Part shown: positions 45,866 to 58,896 of the stretch, one piece after another | Numbering within the stretch: the first letter of the stretch is position 1 | Layout of the letters: each line of letters starts with the position of its first letter | Position numbers and translations under genes: made by a program | Assembly (NCBI GenBank): GCA_020746835.1 | Contig: JAGPNK010000011.1 | Coordinates: 930,001 to 994,000, forward strand | From: Stachybotrys elegans | Taxonomy: Eukaryota > Ascomycota > Sordariomycetes > Hypocreales > Stachybotryaceae | Reading direction: 5' to 3' | Length of the DNA: 64,000 bases | Notes under the pieces: generated by a model | Seen by the model: the letters and a program-made list of their open reading frames with translations, nothing else | Database searches by the model: none | What the model was told of the DNA's origin: nothing

Positions 45866-47818
45866 CTACTCGAGGCTCATCCTCGCCTCGTCGGCTATCC
45901 CCCAGCGTCCTCCCTCTTTGTCCTGCTTCTGAATCTCGAGCTCGAGGTCGATGCCCAGCCCGCTCGCGTCGTCGTTGTCCACTTCGCTCTGCCGCCGCGG
46001 CCTGTTCTCCTTCCGCTCTCGTTCCTTGTCAATGGAAGAGTTTGTCGGGCGGCGCCGCAGCGAAGGCGGCCGGAAAAAGGACCGCGAGGGTGTTGAGTGT
46101 ACCGAGGATGACGAGTCCACCGTCTTGACGCTGCTGCCATCGTCCTTGGGTAGGCTGCTGGCGCCGTCGACCTGAAGCAACGCGGGCTCGGACCGCATCC
46201 CGGCCGCCATCCTCTCGTCGTTAACCTTTCCGTTGGCCGTGTGCGTCTGTGAGTCGAGTGCAGTCGTCGAGGCCGTCGCCTTGGGGTCTGCCGAGTCCAA
46301 TTCGTGTATCAACTCATTCTGGTCCACCTCGGCCAGCTCAGCATCGCGGTACCACTTCCTCCGCCGAGTCCATCGGCCCCAGCCATCCACGCCTCTCCGG
46401 CCATTCTGCCACTACACAGCATCCAGATTAGCAGACATCATCATCTCCGAGCTTCCAGTACACACCTTGCTATCGTAGTAGATCCAACCGTTCTTGGCCT
46501 CGTCGGTCTCATAATCCACAGGGTCATGGTCGTCGGGCACGCCGTCTACTCTCCAGCGGCTACCTTCTACCCACCTCCAGCGCATGTTGCCTCCATCCTC
46601 GACGCTAGGCAACTCAAACTCGTCTTTGTGAGGCACCTGGTTGTTATGCTCGTCGGTCCACGCCGACCGTTCGTACGCAAAGAGACTCGTGGTCCACCCC
46701 AGGCCAACCCAACGACGCTGGTTCTCGTAGATGATAAAGGTGAACTTGACACCGGCCGTCTTGGCGCTTCCTGTCCTCCGGTGGTTGACGTGGAGGCTGC
46801 TCGGCTGACGCAGCGCCTTGGACAATTCTGACTCGCGAGGCGCTTTGGTCTCCCCCTCGGTGCGGGCGAATTTGACGGGTGCCTGGAAGTGAAGGCCAGT
46901 GATGGCTTCGGCGGCCCGGCGGATCGTCTTGCTCCTCCACAACACGGCCCTCGTCACCCTCATGACCTTGGCATGCCACGTCAGGACCAAGGTTCCGGCG
47001 ACGAGTACCACTCTGCGTGTGGTCAAGATCCTCAAGGGCGGGAGGGTCAGTAGGACCCAGAAAGGTGTAACAATGAGCAGCCTCATAAACATGGCCGTCA
47101 GGGCAGGTCGGGTGGTAGCGCTTGTGGGCGTCCTCTGCGTGCTCAGGAAGTCGGTCATTTCCAGAAGGGGCTCAAGCAAAACATTGCATCGGCCGGTGAG
47201 CTCCTTGAGGGTGTCGACAATCTCGTCGAGCGTCTTCTGGTGCTTGGTGTTGGTGGCCTCGGAGCTGCCACGCATGTGCTTGGATTGACGATCGGCAGCT
47301 GTGCTCTTAGCACCCCGCGCCGCAATACCAGCCGCGCTTGCAGCCTGAAGAGCCGTATCCTTGAGCTCCCTGGCGGGTTCGCTCCACCCGCTGCTGCTCA
47401 AGGGACTGTACCGCCTGCCATACATGCCGCCGATGAGAGCAGCACCCACGACGACCGGCCCAGCCCACTTGACAATGGCATCTCCATATAGGACAGTGGC
47501 CCAGAAAGCGCACAGGAGCAGGAAGCTCTGCCAGGGATCCCCAGTGGTCCAGGTCAAGAGACCGACAAAGGTGTTTAGGGGCAGGAGGAACGGATGGCTG
47601 TATGCGAGGGCGCGGGTGATCTGGGGCGGCGTAGCGAGCAGCAGCGGGCTCTTTTGATGGACGAGGATGGTGGAGCGTCGGGAGGATCGCGAGGGCGTGT
47701 TGGAGGAGAGGGTTACGGGAGAAAAGGCGGCGAAGGTTGGAGGAGCGCCCGAGGAGATGTTGGATTCGAAGGGGGGCGGCGTGGCGCCGACAGAAGCGTT
47801 GTCATCGCGCGAAGCCAT
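45866..47818 (-). CDS. Peroxisomal membrane peroxin with DysF domain (Pex23/24/30 family)
   Basis: ER/peroxisome membrane protein that controls peroxisome number and ER-peroxisome contact. Exons (minus strand) 46466-47818 and 45866-46405 join in phase to 630 residues. A Ser-rich N-terminus precedes hydrophobic segments at about 75-140 and 240-280, the reticulon-like part. A dysferlin (DysF) domain begins with FTFIIYENQRRWVGLGW and continues with WRWVEGSRWRVDG and NGWIYYDSK; it is split by the intron and completed by GVDGWGRWTRRRKWYRDA. A charged, disordered tail of 150 residues closes the protein. Within the family I cannot separate Pex23 from Pex24 or Pex30 without alignment. The start is the ATG at 47818. 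Confidence 0.9.
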
Positions 47819-49313
47819 TGACCTGTCGAGATGGGACAACCAGGGAATATCCTGCGCCCGCAAGGGACTGGTCAGCGTCTTGTTGGACCAGGGTGGATTC
47901 AGTTGTTGCTATTCAGAGGGAAACAATGTGCAGGGATGAGGGCAGTGCCCGGTAAGGCAGTGGGTGCGATTCCGGGGAAGCGGTGATGGTGTGGCAAGTG
48001 GTTTATGGTTGAATTCGAGGCGTAATCATGACAGATGGTGGGGTTTCCAAAAGGCACGAGGTAGACGTTGCCGCCACCAGCTCTTCCCCCAAACAAGAGA
48101 AAAAAGAAGAAGAAAAAATTAAGGGAACTGATAGAAAAGCAATGGAATGAGACGTGGCGCGAGTAGGCAAGCCACAATTGAGGGAGGGGATGCGAGGAGA
48201 TGGGGGAGGGCTCACAATGGCCGCCATTTACCAGGCGTTGATAGGCGATGCGCTGGCTCCAAGCCCCAATAGCAGCACGAGGCCAGCAAACGTCATTGGC
48301 CTGGGAACGGATTTCGCAGTCGGTCGCTGTTGTCGGAGATGAGGGAATGGCTGCGCGGCGGGCGGAGGAAGAGGGTGGTAACGCGAGGGCGGCAGTTGTC
48401 ATCCTACCTCCGGAATGAAGAATTAGACGCGACAAGAGGAGGAAGAAGCCGACGCAGAATAGATGATAGGTAGATACAGGCAGCGTCGACGGGATTACTG
48501 TGTGCTACCAAGGCAGGGCCACGTGAGCCAGGCTGAGCCGAGCAGCGTCATTCCGCGACGCCCATTTCGGTAATCACATGTGAAAGGTCAAAGGCGCTGG
48601 CAGACGGCAGAGGCCAAGCACCAGGCCCGAGTCAAGGGCTGCCCAGACAAGCCATGCAATTTGGCTTGATTCATGTAGTCCCCTGTGGCTGGGGTCCCTC
48701 AAGCAATCCAAGAACCACCACCATCCAGACGCTCATGTTCTGGTCCTCCATGACCTCAGATCAGGCCTGCCATCACTGGAGCGAGCGCTGAAGGACCCTA
48801 AAAGTAAGAATAATGCGGGGCAGTCAGCTGAGAGCCAAGACCGACTCCGCCAATACCCGCGCGGGGGAATCACCATCCATATTATACAATAGAATAGATA
48901 GATCATGGGAGACAGGTAATTATTACAAAGGAGATTTATTCCAATGATGGACTACTAGTTAGCTAACCGAATTATGCCCAGATCCCTTCTCCACGACCCA
49001 AGAATCCCTGCCCTCCCCTTCCGTCCGCCTCTCGCCACATGTCCGAACCCGTTCTGAAAAACCCGTTGCGTCCAACGACCTCCCAAGCCCGTATCCAAGA
49101 CGATGACGCCGAAAAAGACGACGGGAAGATAAAAGGAGCAGGTCCTTGACCGAAAAGTTGACAAATGCTCAAGCGGTTAAATCAATTTTTTTTGTTCGTG
49201 TTTGTTGATATGTTTTTTTGTTGCATCCGGAATTCAAACATTCTAGGTGTATGTTTTTGGGGTATCAATTTGTCGTGTGATTTTCGTAACAAAAAAAAGG
49301 GGGGGTTGCAGCA
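47819..49313. other. 1.5 kb intergenic region
   Basis: Peroxin promoter on the left, then the 3' flank of the metallothionein gene on the right. The minus-strand frame 47899-48435 is a chance frame. I see no gene, RNA or repeat of note. Confidence 0.55.
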
Positions 49314-49458
49314 CTAGTGCTTGCAGTTGGAGCAAGAGCCTGGAAAACAAGTCAAGTCAGTCGACGAACGAACAAGATCATGTGGGTGACGGCATGTGCT
49401 TACAGCTAGAGCCGCAGTTGCAGGTAGAGGCGCCAGAGCATCCGCAGTTGCCAGCCAT
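49314..49458 (-). CDS. Copper metallothionein, 26 residues, two exons
   Basis: Cytosolic metal-binding peptide that buffers Cu(I). Exon 1 (49404-49458) and exon 2 (49314-49339) join in phase across a 64-base GT-AG intron to a 26-residue peptide. It has seven cysteines in CxC spacing (residues 5, 7, 13, 15, 19, 21, 24). Length, cysteine number and spacing are those of the Neurospora crassa copper metallothionein. The intron falls inside the fifth cysteine codon. A TATAAG-type box lies about 180 bases upstream (49634-49641), and a pyrimidine-rich leader covers part of the space between. Metal induction is expected from the family, not shown here. It is too short for ordinary gene finders. Confidence 0.92.
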
Positions 49459-51205
49459 TGTGATAGATTTATGGGGTTTCGAGGTTAATTAAAACCGAAA
49501 CGTTCGTGGTGGTTATAAGAAGTTGGGGGGGTTGGAAGTTTGGTGTAAAAAGGCGTTTTCGTTTCGAGTGTAAAACTCTACTTGGAGAGAAAAGGAAAAA
49601 GAAAATCCCAAGATGGAGGGCGACGAGCCGAGTCTTATATAGACGAGAAGAGGCAACTCGACCGCTGACGATGCGGATGCGCTCTTTGTGCGACTGGCTG
49701 CTGCATGTCTTGCTTGCGCGGTTTGTGCCGCCTGCAGCCAATACTCCGTCGATTATCGCTGCCTCACCCCACCGTAGAAACCTGGATCGTGGGATGGGTG
49801 GCGGGTTTGGCAGCTGGTTGGACGCCTGTTGGTCTGGGCGGCGGTCATCCTTCTGGCTAGTTCTCGTCACTTCATGAGCATGTCGCTTATCGAGCAGGGA
49901 GGGGGCCTGGGCGTCGAGAGGCTGGACATGTCGGTGTGACCTCTTTGCTGGGAAGCTTGGACGAACGGATTTGAGGCGAGGAGAGGGGTTGTGGTGGGGT
50001 GAATCCGTCTATCCTATCCTGCTGTCGAGCGGCATGGCCGTCTACCTGCTGTCTGCCGATGAGACCTGTCAACGGCCGATGTCTGCGATGAAGAGTTGCA
50101 ATCAGTCATTGCTTTCCCAGGAATACTCCAGCATCGTACGCCTATCATACGCTTCTTCGACCAGACGTTCCTGTATCACGGTCGGGATTGACGAGTCTCG
50201 GGCGAGGCGGGATTGACCGCCAGTCCACATCGCCAGGCGCGGGTCCCGCCCGTTCGCCTTGGTTTTCTTCCTCCTCTGCCATGGCGATCCCTCCAAGGAC
50301 CCCTTCTTTTCCCTTAAGTGCCGGCCGCGATCGCACCGGTCAGGGAGAACGCGATTCGCGTCACCGCAAGTCGCAAGTCGCAAAGGTGAGGCGAAGAATG
50401 GGACGTTTGTCCGCACGTGAGAAGAGAGGAAAAGAAGCGGTGGCTGGGCGCTTTTCCCCTAAGGCTGACGCGTGCAGCGGGTAGATGGGAAAAATAACCT
50501 CCCGGAGAGTGCATGATGAGGTGCAGGAGGGTGTGGACGCGACAGCTGGTGTGTGTGCTTCCTCACTCGCAGAGGTGCTGATTAGACGGATGCGTCCTGT
50601 CTGGGAGCGGTCAGCGATACGTCAATTTGTCACGCAGACTGCAAGATGCTCTCCCTGAATCCCGTAGCCGCTACCGTTATGCACAGGCAGAGAGGCAGAG
50701 GACTCAAGATGTCGTCCGCGACCTGGCCAAGACTTGTCTACCCTACATCAATTCATGGAAGGAAGGAAGCACGCAGCTACCTGCACATCCATATTATATA
50801 TGAGGTGGCATCTTTTGACAATAAAATAAGTATTTATTTCCTTCAAATTTGTAGGAAATAGACGTCGTTATGCAGTGTCGCGCTTCTGCTTCTGGAATGT
50901 CTTATCCGCCCTAAACTATTGAATTCCGTTGTATTCATTAAATTCTGAAAACGTCCCCTTCTTCCATTGGCATGCTGCACTTTGTTGGATAGATTCTGCC
51001 CTTGACGCAGCTATTTTCCCCTTTAAAATCCAACCAAAATCCGCCCTATTAGGATACAAGATGTTGATGGACGGAATTCTCCTCGCAGATTGCGCCACAG
51101 CTAAACGGACCAATCTTGTCCCGCCCTTCGTTTGCCTCTGCATCAACTCCTCACAACTGCAATGGCTTCTGGTGATGATGGACCGTAGGCCATAACAGCT
51201 CATCA
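49459..51205. promoter_or_regulatory. 1.75 kb region between the metallothionein and CHR transporter starts
   Basis: Divergent arrangement: metallothionein promoter on the left and CHR transporter promoter on the right. Open frames here are short and not coding-like. From about 50760 to 51060 the DNA is AT-richer than its surroundings. Confidence 0.5.
49634..49641 (-). promoter_or_regulatory. TATA box of the metallothionein gene
   Basis: TATATAAG on the minus strand, about 176-183 bases before the metallothionein ATG; a strong TATA match suits an inducible gene. Confidence 0.6.
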
Positions 51206-52752
51206 ATGACACACGAGCCCTTCATGGAGCAGAGCGGCTGGAGCAGCCGCAGCGCTGGGCTTCGCGCCTGGCAAACTCTGCGTGTCAATTGGTATCTCGG
51301 CTTCACATACTTTGGCGGGCCCGCAGTCAACTTCAAAATGGTACTGCCTGACAATCGGCGAGTCATATTTTGTACTGATGATATGGCAGTTTCATAAAAA
51401 ATTCGCAGAGGATCTCAACTGGATCGACGACCAGACGGTAGGTGGACCGACTGACGACGAGCTTGGGCCTGACCTGACGTGTAAAGTATCGCGAGCTCTT
51501 CAGCATCTGCCAGGCCCTCTCCGGCCCAGCAAGCACCAAGATGCTATACTGCATCAATCTCCTTCACAGCGGCACGCTCGGAGCCGTCCTAGCCTTTGCC
51601 CTCTGGTGGTAAGATTACCCGCACTGCCATTTCGCACCATCTCACTCGTCTGCAGTCTCCCAGGCGCCATTGGCATGTTTATCCTCGCCATCTGCGTATC
51701 CAGCATCGGGGACGCTCTGCCATCGCCAGTATACGCCCTTTTGTCGGGACTCAATGCCGCCACCGTGGGCATCATAGCGTTGGCGGCCGTCGACTTATCC
51801 GAAAAGGCCATCTCGGACAAACTCACCCGTATCATTGTCTTCCTCTGCGCATCAGCAGGGCTGCTCTACAATGCTCTGTGGTTTTTCCCTGCGCTTCTTG
51901 TAGCTGGCGGTATGCTTACAGCTGGATTCGACCGCCTTTGGGTATGTTATTCCCTGTGTTGGTCGACCATTAGCTTATGCCTTGCAGAAAGATGATGCAG
52001 AGACATGTGATGAACGCGAGCCACTCCTGTATCCCGATACAGACTCGCAGATACATGCGCCAGTGCCAAAGCAAGGCTTCCGATTCTCATGGAGGAAAGG
52101 GGCGGCAACCATAACCTTATTCCTGGCGAGCTTTCTTCTTGTCATGGCCATCCGAGGGTTTGTACCGGGGCTACCGTTGCTGTATCGCCTGTTTTCCAAC
52201 CTCTACCTCGCCGGGACCATCATATTTGGTGGCGGTCCCGTGGTCATCCCCCTCTTGAGGGAATACATCGTAGCCGAGGGATGGGTCAGTCCACGAGACT
52301 TTCTCATAGGTCTTGCCATTATACAAGCCTTCCCGGGGCCCAACTTTAATTTTGCCGTGTTTCTGGGCGGTCTGACGGCGGGCAATCATGGGATTCCCAT
52401 CGCCGTCGGCTCGTTCCTTGCCTTTGTTGGCATCTTCACGCCCGGCATGGTGCTTGTCCATGGGACCATGGGCGTGTGGTCAGCGATTCGCGGCAAGGCC
52501 TGGGTCCAGTCGGTGATTCGAGGCATCAACGCGGGGGCTGTCGGGTTCATCTATCCAGCCGTGTATCGGATCTGGCAGGTCGGATACATGGACCGAGACT
52601 TTCAGAGTGGCAGGAGTCTGGGCGAGGACCCATGGTGGGTGATTGTAGCAGCTACAGCATATGTTGGCGGTCGTTATTTCGACGTGCCTGCTGCCTTGGC
52701 CATTATCCTCGGTGGTCTCATGGGGCTGTTTAGGTACGTAGTTGAATGGTGA
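51206..52752 (+). CDS. CHR-family chromate-type ion transporter
   Basis: CHR proteins export chromate (or take up sulfate-like anions) across membranes. Five exons, 51206-51340, 51390-51437, 51487-51608, 51656-51941 and 51988-52752, join in phase to 451 residues, the size of two-domain CHR proteins. The N-terminal half opens with LGFTYFGGPAVNFKMFHKKF, and the C-terminal half repeats the plan with FSNLYLAGTIIFGGGPVVIP and LIGLAIIQAFPGPNFNFAVFL. The FGGP and PGP motifs are the family signature. The two halves are joined by a charged loop that includes a REPLLYPDTD-like stretch. The usual G-x-Q...PGP pattern is altered in the first half (ICQALSGPAS). Its true substrate in fungi is not settled. 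It sits 1.75 kb from the metallothionein. Confidence 0.9.
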
Positions 52753-53306
52753 TAGCGGCGTGTATTCTACTCCCTCAGCTTCCCTCATGTGACCAAGACT
52801 TTGTTGGCCCAACATTTCAAGTCATGCCATTTACACCAGGAGGCCTTCCTCAATGAGCACCAGTGAGACCCACGAAGCAACGATGATCTAGCAGGCAACT
52901 TTAAGGTGAGTAATGCTGCTCTATCTCCAGTGGCGTCGACACGTCCACCTGACCGAGCTTTTCTGCATGTAGTGATCTGGCAACCATATGGCAACCGTAG
53001 GCTCATCTAGGTTTACCTTTATGCCCATGGACAGGTGAGTATATCCTTCACTCAAGGGTGGTGAGTAGGCAAGACAAAGTTTACAAAATAATATCGGGTG
53101 GGTTACCTCAGTTCTTCAGCAACCTTAATAGCAAAGCTTTTTGCTCTCAGATCACCAGCCCTGCTACATAAACAAGGCGATTCCCTCATGAAGTTGGAGT
53201 TGGCATCAGATCAACCTCGTCTTGTTCCATCATCTCGACCCATTGTCTTCTATTCCAGAACAAAAGTCACACCACCTTTCCGACAAAAGTCACATCACCT
53301 TTCAAG
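52753..53306. other. Intergenic region
   Basis: 554 bases. Just before the next gene (53270-53305) there is a direct repeat of an AAAGTCACA..ACCTTTC-type unit. No gene is seen. Confidence 0.5.
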
Positions 53307-53888
53307 ATGGCCTTCTCCACCTCCAACATCGACGAGATGTTCTACACCACCACCACCGCCAACCGCTCATTCGTCCATGATCTCCTGATCAAGGCCAGCA
53401 ACAACGACCCGGATACCCCTGCCGCCCTGTCCGAACACAACCCCCATGAGACATTGGAAGCGACCTTTGAGATGCTCCACCTGACTCGCCTCAGCATCAA
53501 CAGCCTCCAGGTGGGCGGCCCCGTCTACCCCAACGAGCTGAACAAGGTGGACGGCATCATCAAGTTTGCCGAGTGCACCCACCGCCGCGCCCAGTTCCTC
53601 ATCCGCCGCCAGTTCCACGAGCACGAGGCCTGGATGGCGTACAAGGAGAGCAGACGCCACGAGCGCATCGAGGATGCGCCACTCCAGTCGTGCGTCTTAC
53701 ACTTCCGCAAGGCCTTTACCCACGTGCAGCTGGCTTTCCGCCTCCGACGCATGCGCTCCTGCCGGGACCGCTGCCTCCGCATGCTGGATGACGCGATGGA
53801 GGAAATCTGGGAGAAGCGATCTCAACTAGACCTCCCGGCGTACAGCTCATCAGATGATTCGGAGCCGGACGAGCTCTGGATGGAATAG
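53307..53888 (+). CDS. Hypothetical 193-residue protein
   Basis: Uninterrupted 193-codon frame from a well-placed ATG (AAGATGG). The protein looks mostly helical, with paired Arg/Glu-rich segments (HRRAQFLIRRQFHEHEAW, FRLRRMRSCRDRCLRML) and an acidic, Ser-rich end (SSSDDSEPDELW). It has no signal peptide, membrane segment or motif I recognise. Even composition and absence of rare codons argue that it is real; it may be lineage-restricted. Confidence 0.6.
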   Translation: MAFSTSNIDEMFYTTTTANRSFVHDLLIKASNNDPDTPAALSEHNPHETLEATFEMLHLTRLSINSLQVGGPVYPNELNKVDGIIKFAECTHRRAQFLIRRQFHEHEAWMAYKESRRHERIEDAPLQSCVLHFRKAFTHVQLAFRLRRMRSCRDRCLRMLDDAMEEIWEKRSQLDLPAYSSSDDSEPDELWME

Positions 53889-56045
53889 AGGCCAAGAATG
53901 GCGTTATGAGACAACGTTTGAGGAAGCCCATGCAGCGAGTCAATTTGGACATGGAGCGTTAAGTTCAGTAAAGGAAGTTGATTCGCACATGCTCATGTTA
54001 TCGATACGTATCTTGTACTGTATGCAAGCTGTCCGGGTATTGTAACCTTGTCGATTATTGGATGAGCAGTCAATACATTTGCTATTATATGCCTCCCCAA
54101 AGTGCCAAGACGAATGAGCCGGCTGAAGATGTGGCTGGAGCTGTAGTAAAAGGTATAATGTAGGTGGGCATGGACACTTAGCAGAGGGAGAGTAAGTATG
54201 CTGGCCATCTCAGCTTGTTTGAACCTCATGCGCAGCTATGGTGAAGCATGCTGTAAAAAGAAAAGAAGAAGAAGAAAAAAGACAACCGAAACAAGGAGAC
54301 GAGTCAGACATGTCATGAAGCGCGGCAAGCTGAGACCTGAAGGCAGGGCGGCACAGAGCATCAAAAGCAGAGTCGAGGCACGATTGCCGATCTCTCGTCT
54401 TGACCGAAATTTCGCATGCGGGGGATTCCCTCTTGATACGACGGCGGACGCAGATACATGGCAGCTTCCGCATCCATCTAGCACGGCATGCGAGAGAGGT
54501 CATGATCGGACCAAGAAGCCGGCGCCAGAAAGGTAGCCGTGCCCGGTCGACCGAACTTCCCTTCCGAGGCCAAGACCCGATGGTGCGCATGACAGAAAAC
54601 GCCCAGGCGGCATGGAATGTAGATGGGACGAGAGCTGGCAGGACGCTGGATTGGCCGAGGCCTTGTAGGGCGGGATATGATGATCGGCCGCCGGCACCAG
54701 CCATTCTACCTGCAACGGCAGTGTATGGACAGAAGAGGCTGGCGGCTAGAGGATGAGCACGGCGAGCTCGGAGGGCCTTTTGTTCTTGTTTTGCACAAAG
54801 CTAGCAGAGGGATGATGCTGATCCCACGCAATGCCGGGCCTCCTCCACAGGGAACCCCATCGATTACGCCACAAGAAGAAGCTTATTCGTCAATTGCCGT
54901 CTCCAGAAGGATGGGCAGTAAGCCTGCCAAGCATGGAAGCCAGTAGCGATGAGATCTGGGAAATGCATCTGCTTGGAAAAAGGGCAGTGCAGTGAAGGAA
55001 GGTGGAAAATAGAAACCTTCTAGCAGGGAACCCTCGAAGGCTTACGGAACAGCGCACTACAGGAGGTAGTACCCACGGGAGCCACGGGAGGCTTTTGACT
55101 GGGTGGGGCTGTTTTGTGGATGAAAGATGAAACTGGGATTTGTGGGGAACAAGAGCCCGATGGCCCTAGAGCAAGAGAGGGCAGAGCGCTGTAGCCACTG
55201 ATGGGCGACGAGAAGCCTGCTGTCACTGGGGACAATCTTGCGTGTTCCAAGGACAGCAGGCCAACCAGCGGTGCCCGACGGGATCAGCTTGCGTCTGCAA
55301 GTGGGTAATAGGGCGACGGCTGGATAATTCCGTCTGCGTCCGTATCATCCGGCAATGTATGATGTAGACAGACGATACAAGGCATGCATTTCAAGGCATT
55401 TCAAGGGGCTGCACGAGTCAAAGACAACAAGAGATAAAGTAGAAAAAGAAACAAAGGGAGAAAAATTAACAGAAAAAAAAAGAAAAGAAAGACAAAGAAT
55501 AGAAAAAGAAACCTACTATAATGGATGTATGAGTAGATGTCTGTTGGCTGGAGCAGCTAATGCACCAGCATCATGCTCTGACAGACACCCGAGTCAAGTA
55601 AAAGAGCTTAACAAACATGCTACGTTGTACGCACGCACGCACGCAACGTGTAGTTTCATGGGCCGGCGGCTGGCTCCCCGAGCCCGAAGGGAACAGAGGC
55701 CACGCCCTGGGGATACGCCGGGGGCCCTTGCTGGCCATTGTTTATGCGGCTGCGTCGAGTGCGGCTGTGAGGAGCAAGAATAGACGTCCGATTCTCTACT
55801 ATAGCACGTTAGGTAAGAAAATAGCATCATGGAGTAGCTAAGCCAGGTAGTTTGGCAGGCGGATTCAGCACCGTTTGTACGCCGGTAGGCATAACGGAAT
55901 CCTGCTGGACAATGCCATGCAATGCCTGACTTGTTTCTTGTTGCTGCTGCTGTTTGTGATGCTATTTCCATCAACCCAAAACACAGCGCAGCAAAAGTCC
56001 GCCAGTCTAGGGACCGACGGACGCCGTCGCTTCTTTGGGGCTCTT

Positions 56046-56063
56046 GACACACACACACACACA
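56046..56063. repeat. CA dinucleotide repeat
   Basis: About nine tandem CA units followed by a G-run (56064-56070), in non-coding DNA upstream of the subtilase. Confidence 0.9.
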
Positions 56064-56424
56064 GGGGGGGCGGACGATCTTCAGGGGCTCTCTCAAGAAG
56101 ATCGGAACACACGTTGCCTGTTGGAGCAGGTGGCGACGCGGGTCGTGGAAATGCTCTCGCTCCTGTGATTCCGCCGCGCTGCCCAATCAAGCGCCGCGAC
56201 GACGCCGACGGCTTGTGCGTGCACCGCCTGTTGTACCGCGCCTGATGCCTGCCATTGGCTGTGGCGAAGGGGTATGATGGCCGCAATATCGACAGGGGGA
56301 TGGGGTTGACGTATGGGACGATCTCCGGTACCTTGGTGTTGGTGGTGGATACACACAGATCAGTGGATAGACAGAGTACTGTAGAGTCGGCCACGGCATC
56401 TGGCACTCAAACCTGCCACACGGA

Positions 56425-56431
56425 TATATAA
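56425..56431 (+). promoter_or_regulatory. TATA box of the subtilase gene
   Basis: TATATAA about 266 bases before the ATG, followed by a C/T-rich leader. This is consistent with a strongly inducible gene. Confidence 0.6.
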
Positions 56432-56696
56432 CACTCTTTGCCTCTGCTGGTCCAGACTGTTCTCTTCTCCTCATCATCGCATTCATCAATTCATTCCATC
56501 TATCCATTTGGGGCTTCCCGCTTTTTTTCCTTGTTCTTCCCGTCGTCGTCCATTCTTTGACTGTCCAGAACAGCCTCCTCTTACACATTCACTGCCTTGA
56601 CAATCATTTCTTCGCTCTTTGTTATAAAGACAACCATTCACTCAAGCCCAAGTTCCGTTCCAGCTTCGAATTATACTTTTTTGAACAACCGCCAAC

Positions 56697-58018
<1,322 letters not shown>

Positions 58019-58413
58019 ATGCTGGTTTCATGACCTACTTTGGCTTGGTTTATACTGAATTCGTATCCCCCGGGAAATGGGACTGGATTTTTACATAGAG
58101 GTTCTGGCTGGACCTGGATGGGTGTTTTTCTTTGCTGTACCAATATGGAGTTGGATGAATTGATATCATGACGCACCTCGGCATGTTTTGGTGATGATGC
58201 TTAATTAAGGTTGTAACCGTTCCTAGCACCCAAAGATGACGATGGAGACTCGGAACTTTGTTGCTCCGCCTATCCACCTCCGTCCTTGAAACTTCGTCCC
58301 AACAAGGAAACTCGTTTCATCAAACAAATAGAGGTTTCATTCGTGCACATCACCCCAATTGGAGCACCATGTTTGCCGCAGGATAATTCGGGATCACCGG
58401 TCAGCTTCTACAC
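58019..58413. other. Intergenic region after the subtilase
   Basis: 395 bases holding the protease 3' UTR and the next gene's promoter. No gene is seen. Confidence 0.5.
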
Positions 58414-58791
58414 ATGTCTCGGCCTCAGCTCTTCAACTGCCTCATCCGCACCCATCACATCACCTCGCGCAAAAAGGTCCAGCGTGTTCGACGTGCCGCG
58501 TCACAGCTGAACGTGGATTGGCTTCTCATCCGCAGCGGCTCCTCCCCCGGCCTCATGTTCGCTGAAGGCCCCGATGAGACCCGCCTGGCCGACTGGGTTG
58601 CTGCCGTGCAGGCCCTGCGCTACAAGGATTTCCAATGTGTCCGAAAGCCTGCTCCTGCAGTAGCTTCGTCATGTAAGAGGCCTGATGGATTTCACGAGGT
58701 GGATTCTACAGCGGCTTTCGCCAAAGAGATGGAGGCCAAGGGGCTTTCCTCGTGGTGGCGCAAAGCCATGGGCTACGAGGCGGGCGAATGA
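58414..58791 (+). CDS. Small conserved-looking fungal protein, 125 residues
   Basis: Uninterrupted 125-codon frame. It has a basic N-terminus (THHITSRKKVQRVRRAASQL), then LIRSGSSPGLMFAEG and WVAAVQALRYKDFQCVRK, and ends with an SSWWRKAMGY segment. The blocks have the even composition of a compact folded protein and I believe related short proteins occur widely in ascomycetes, but I cannot name the family. There is no signal peptide or membrane helix. Its function is unknown. Confidence 0.7.
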   Translation: MSRPQLFNCLIRTHHITSRKKVQRVRRAASQLNVDWLLIRSGSSPGLMFAEGPDETRLADWVAAVQALRYKDFQCVRKPAPAVASSCKRPDGFHEVDSTAAFAKEMEAKGLSSWWRKAMGYEAGE

Positions 58792-58896
58792 TTCAGTCAG
58801 GATGACGCTGGAAATCAATTCGTTTCTTTAGCCGATAACATCCATATCGAAAGCAACCACCCAGGCAATCCTCGCAGTGTCGATAGACATGCCCGC

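Larger units (their letters stand above)
53889..56696. other. 2.8 kb gene-free stretch upstream of the subtilase
   Basis: No convincing gene on either strand. It holds purine-rich DNA (54255-54300 and 55430-55515), a CA repeat (56046-56063), a TATA box at 56425 and a pyrimidine-rich leader from about 56455 to 56600 before the protease ATG. The 270-codon minus-strand frame 55594-56406 has irregular composition and runs through the CA repeat. Long regulatory regions are usual before induced secreted proteases. Confidence 0.6.

Noticed and set aside
47899..48435. 178-codon minus-strand frame upstream of the peroxin
   Set aside because: Contains Phe runs from a polypyrimidine tract and lies in the peroxin promoter.
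55594..56406. 270-codon minus-strand open frame
   Set aside because: Irregular composition, translates through the CA repeat as Val-Cys runs, has no domain or splice support, and lies in the protease upstream region.
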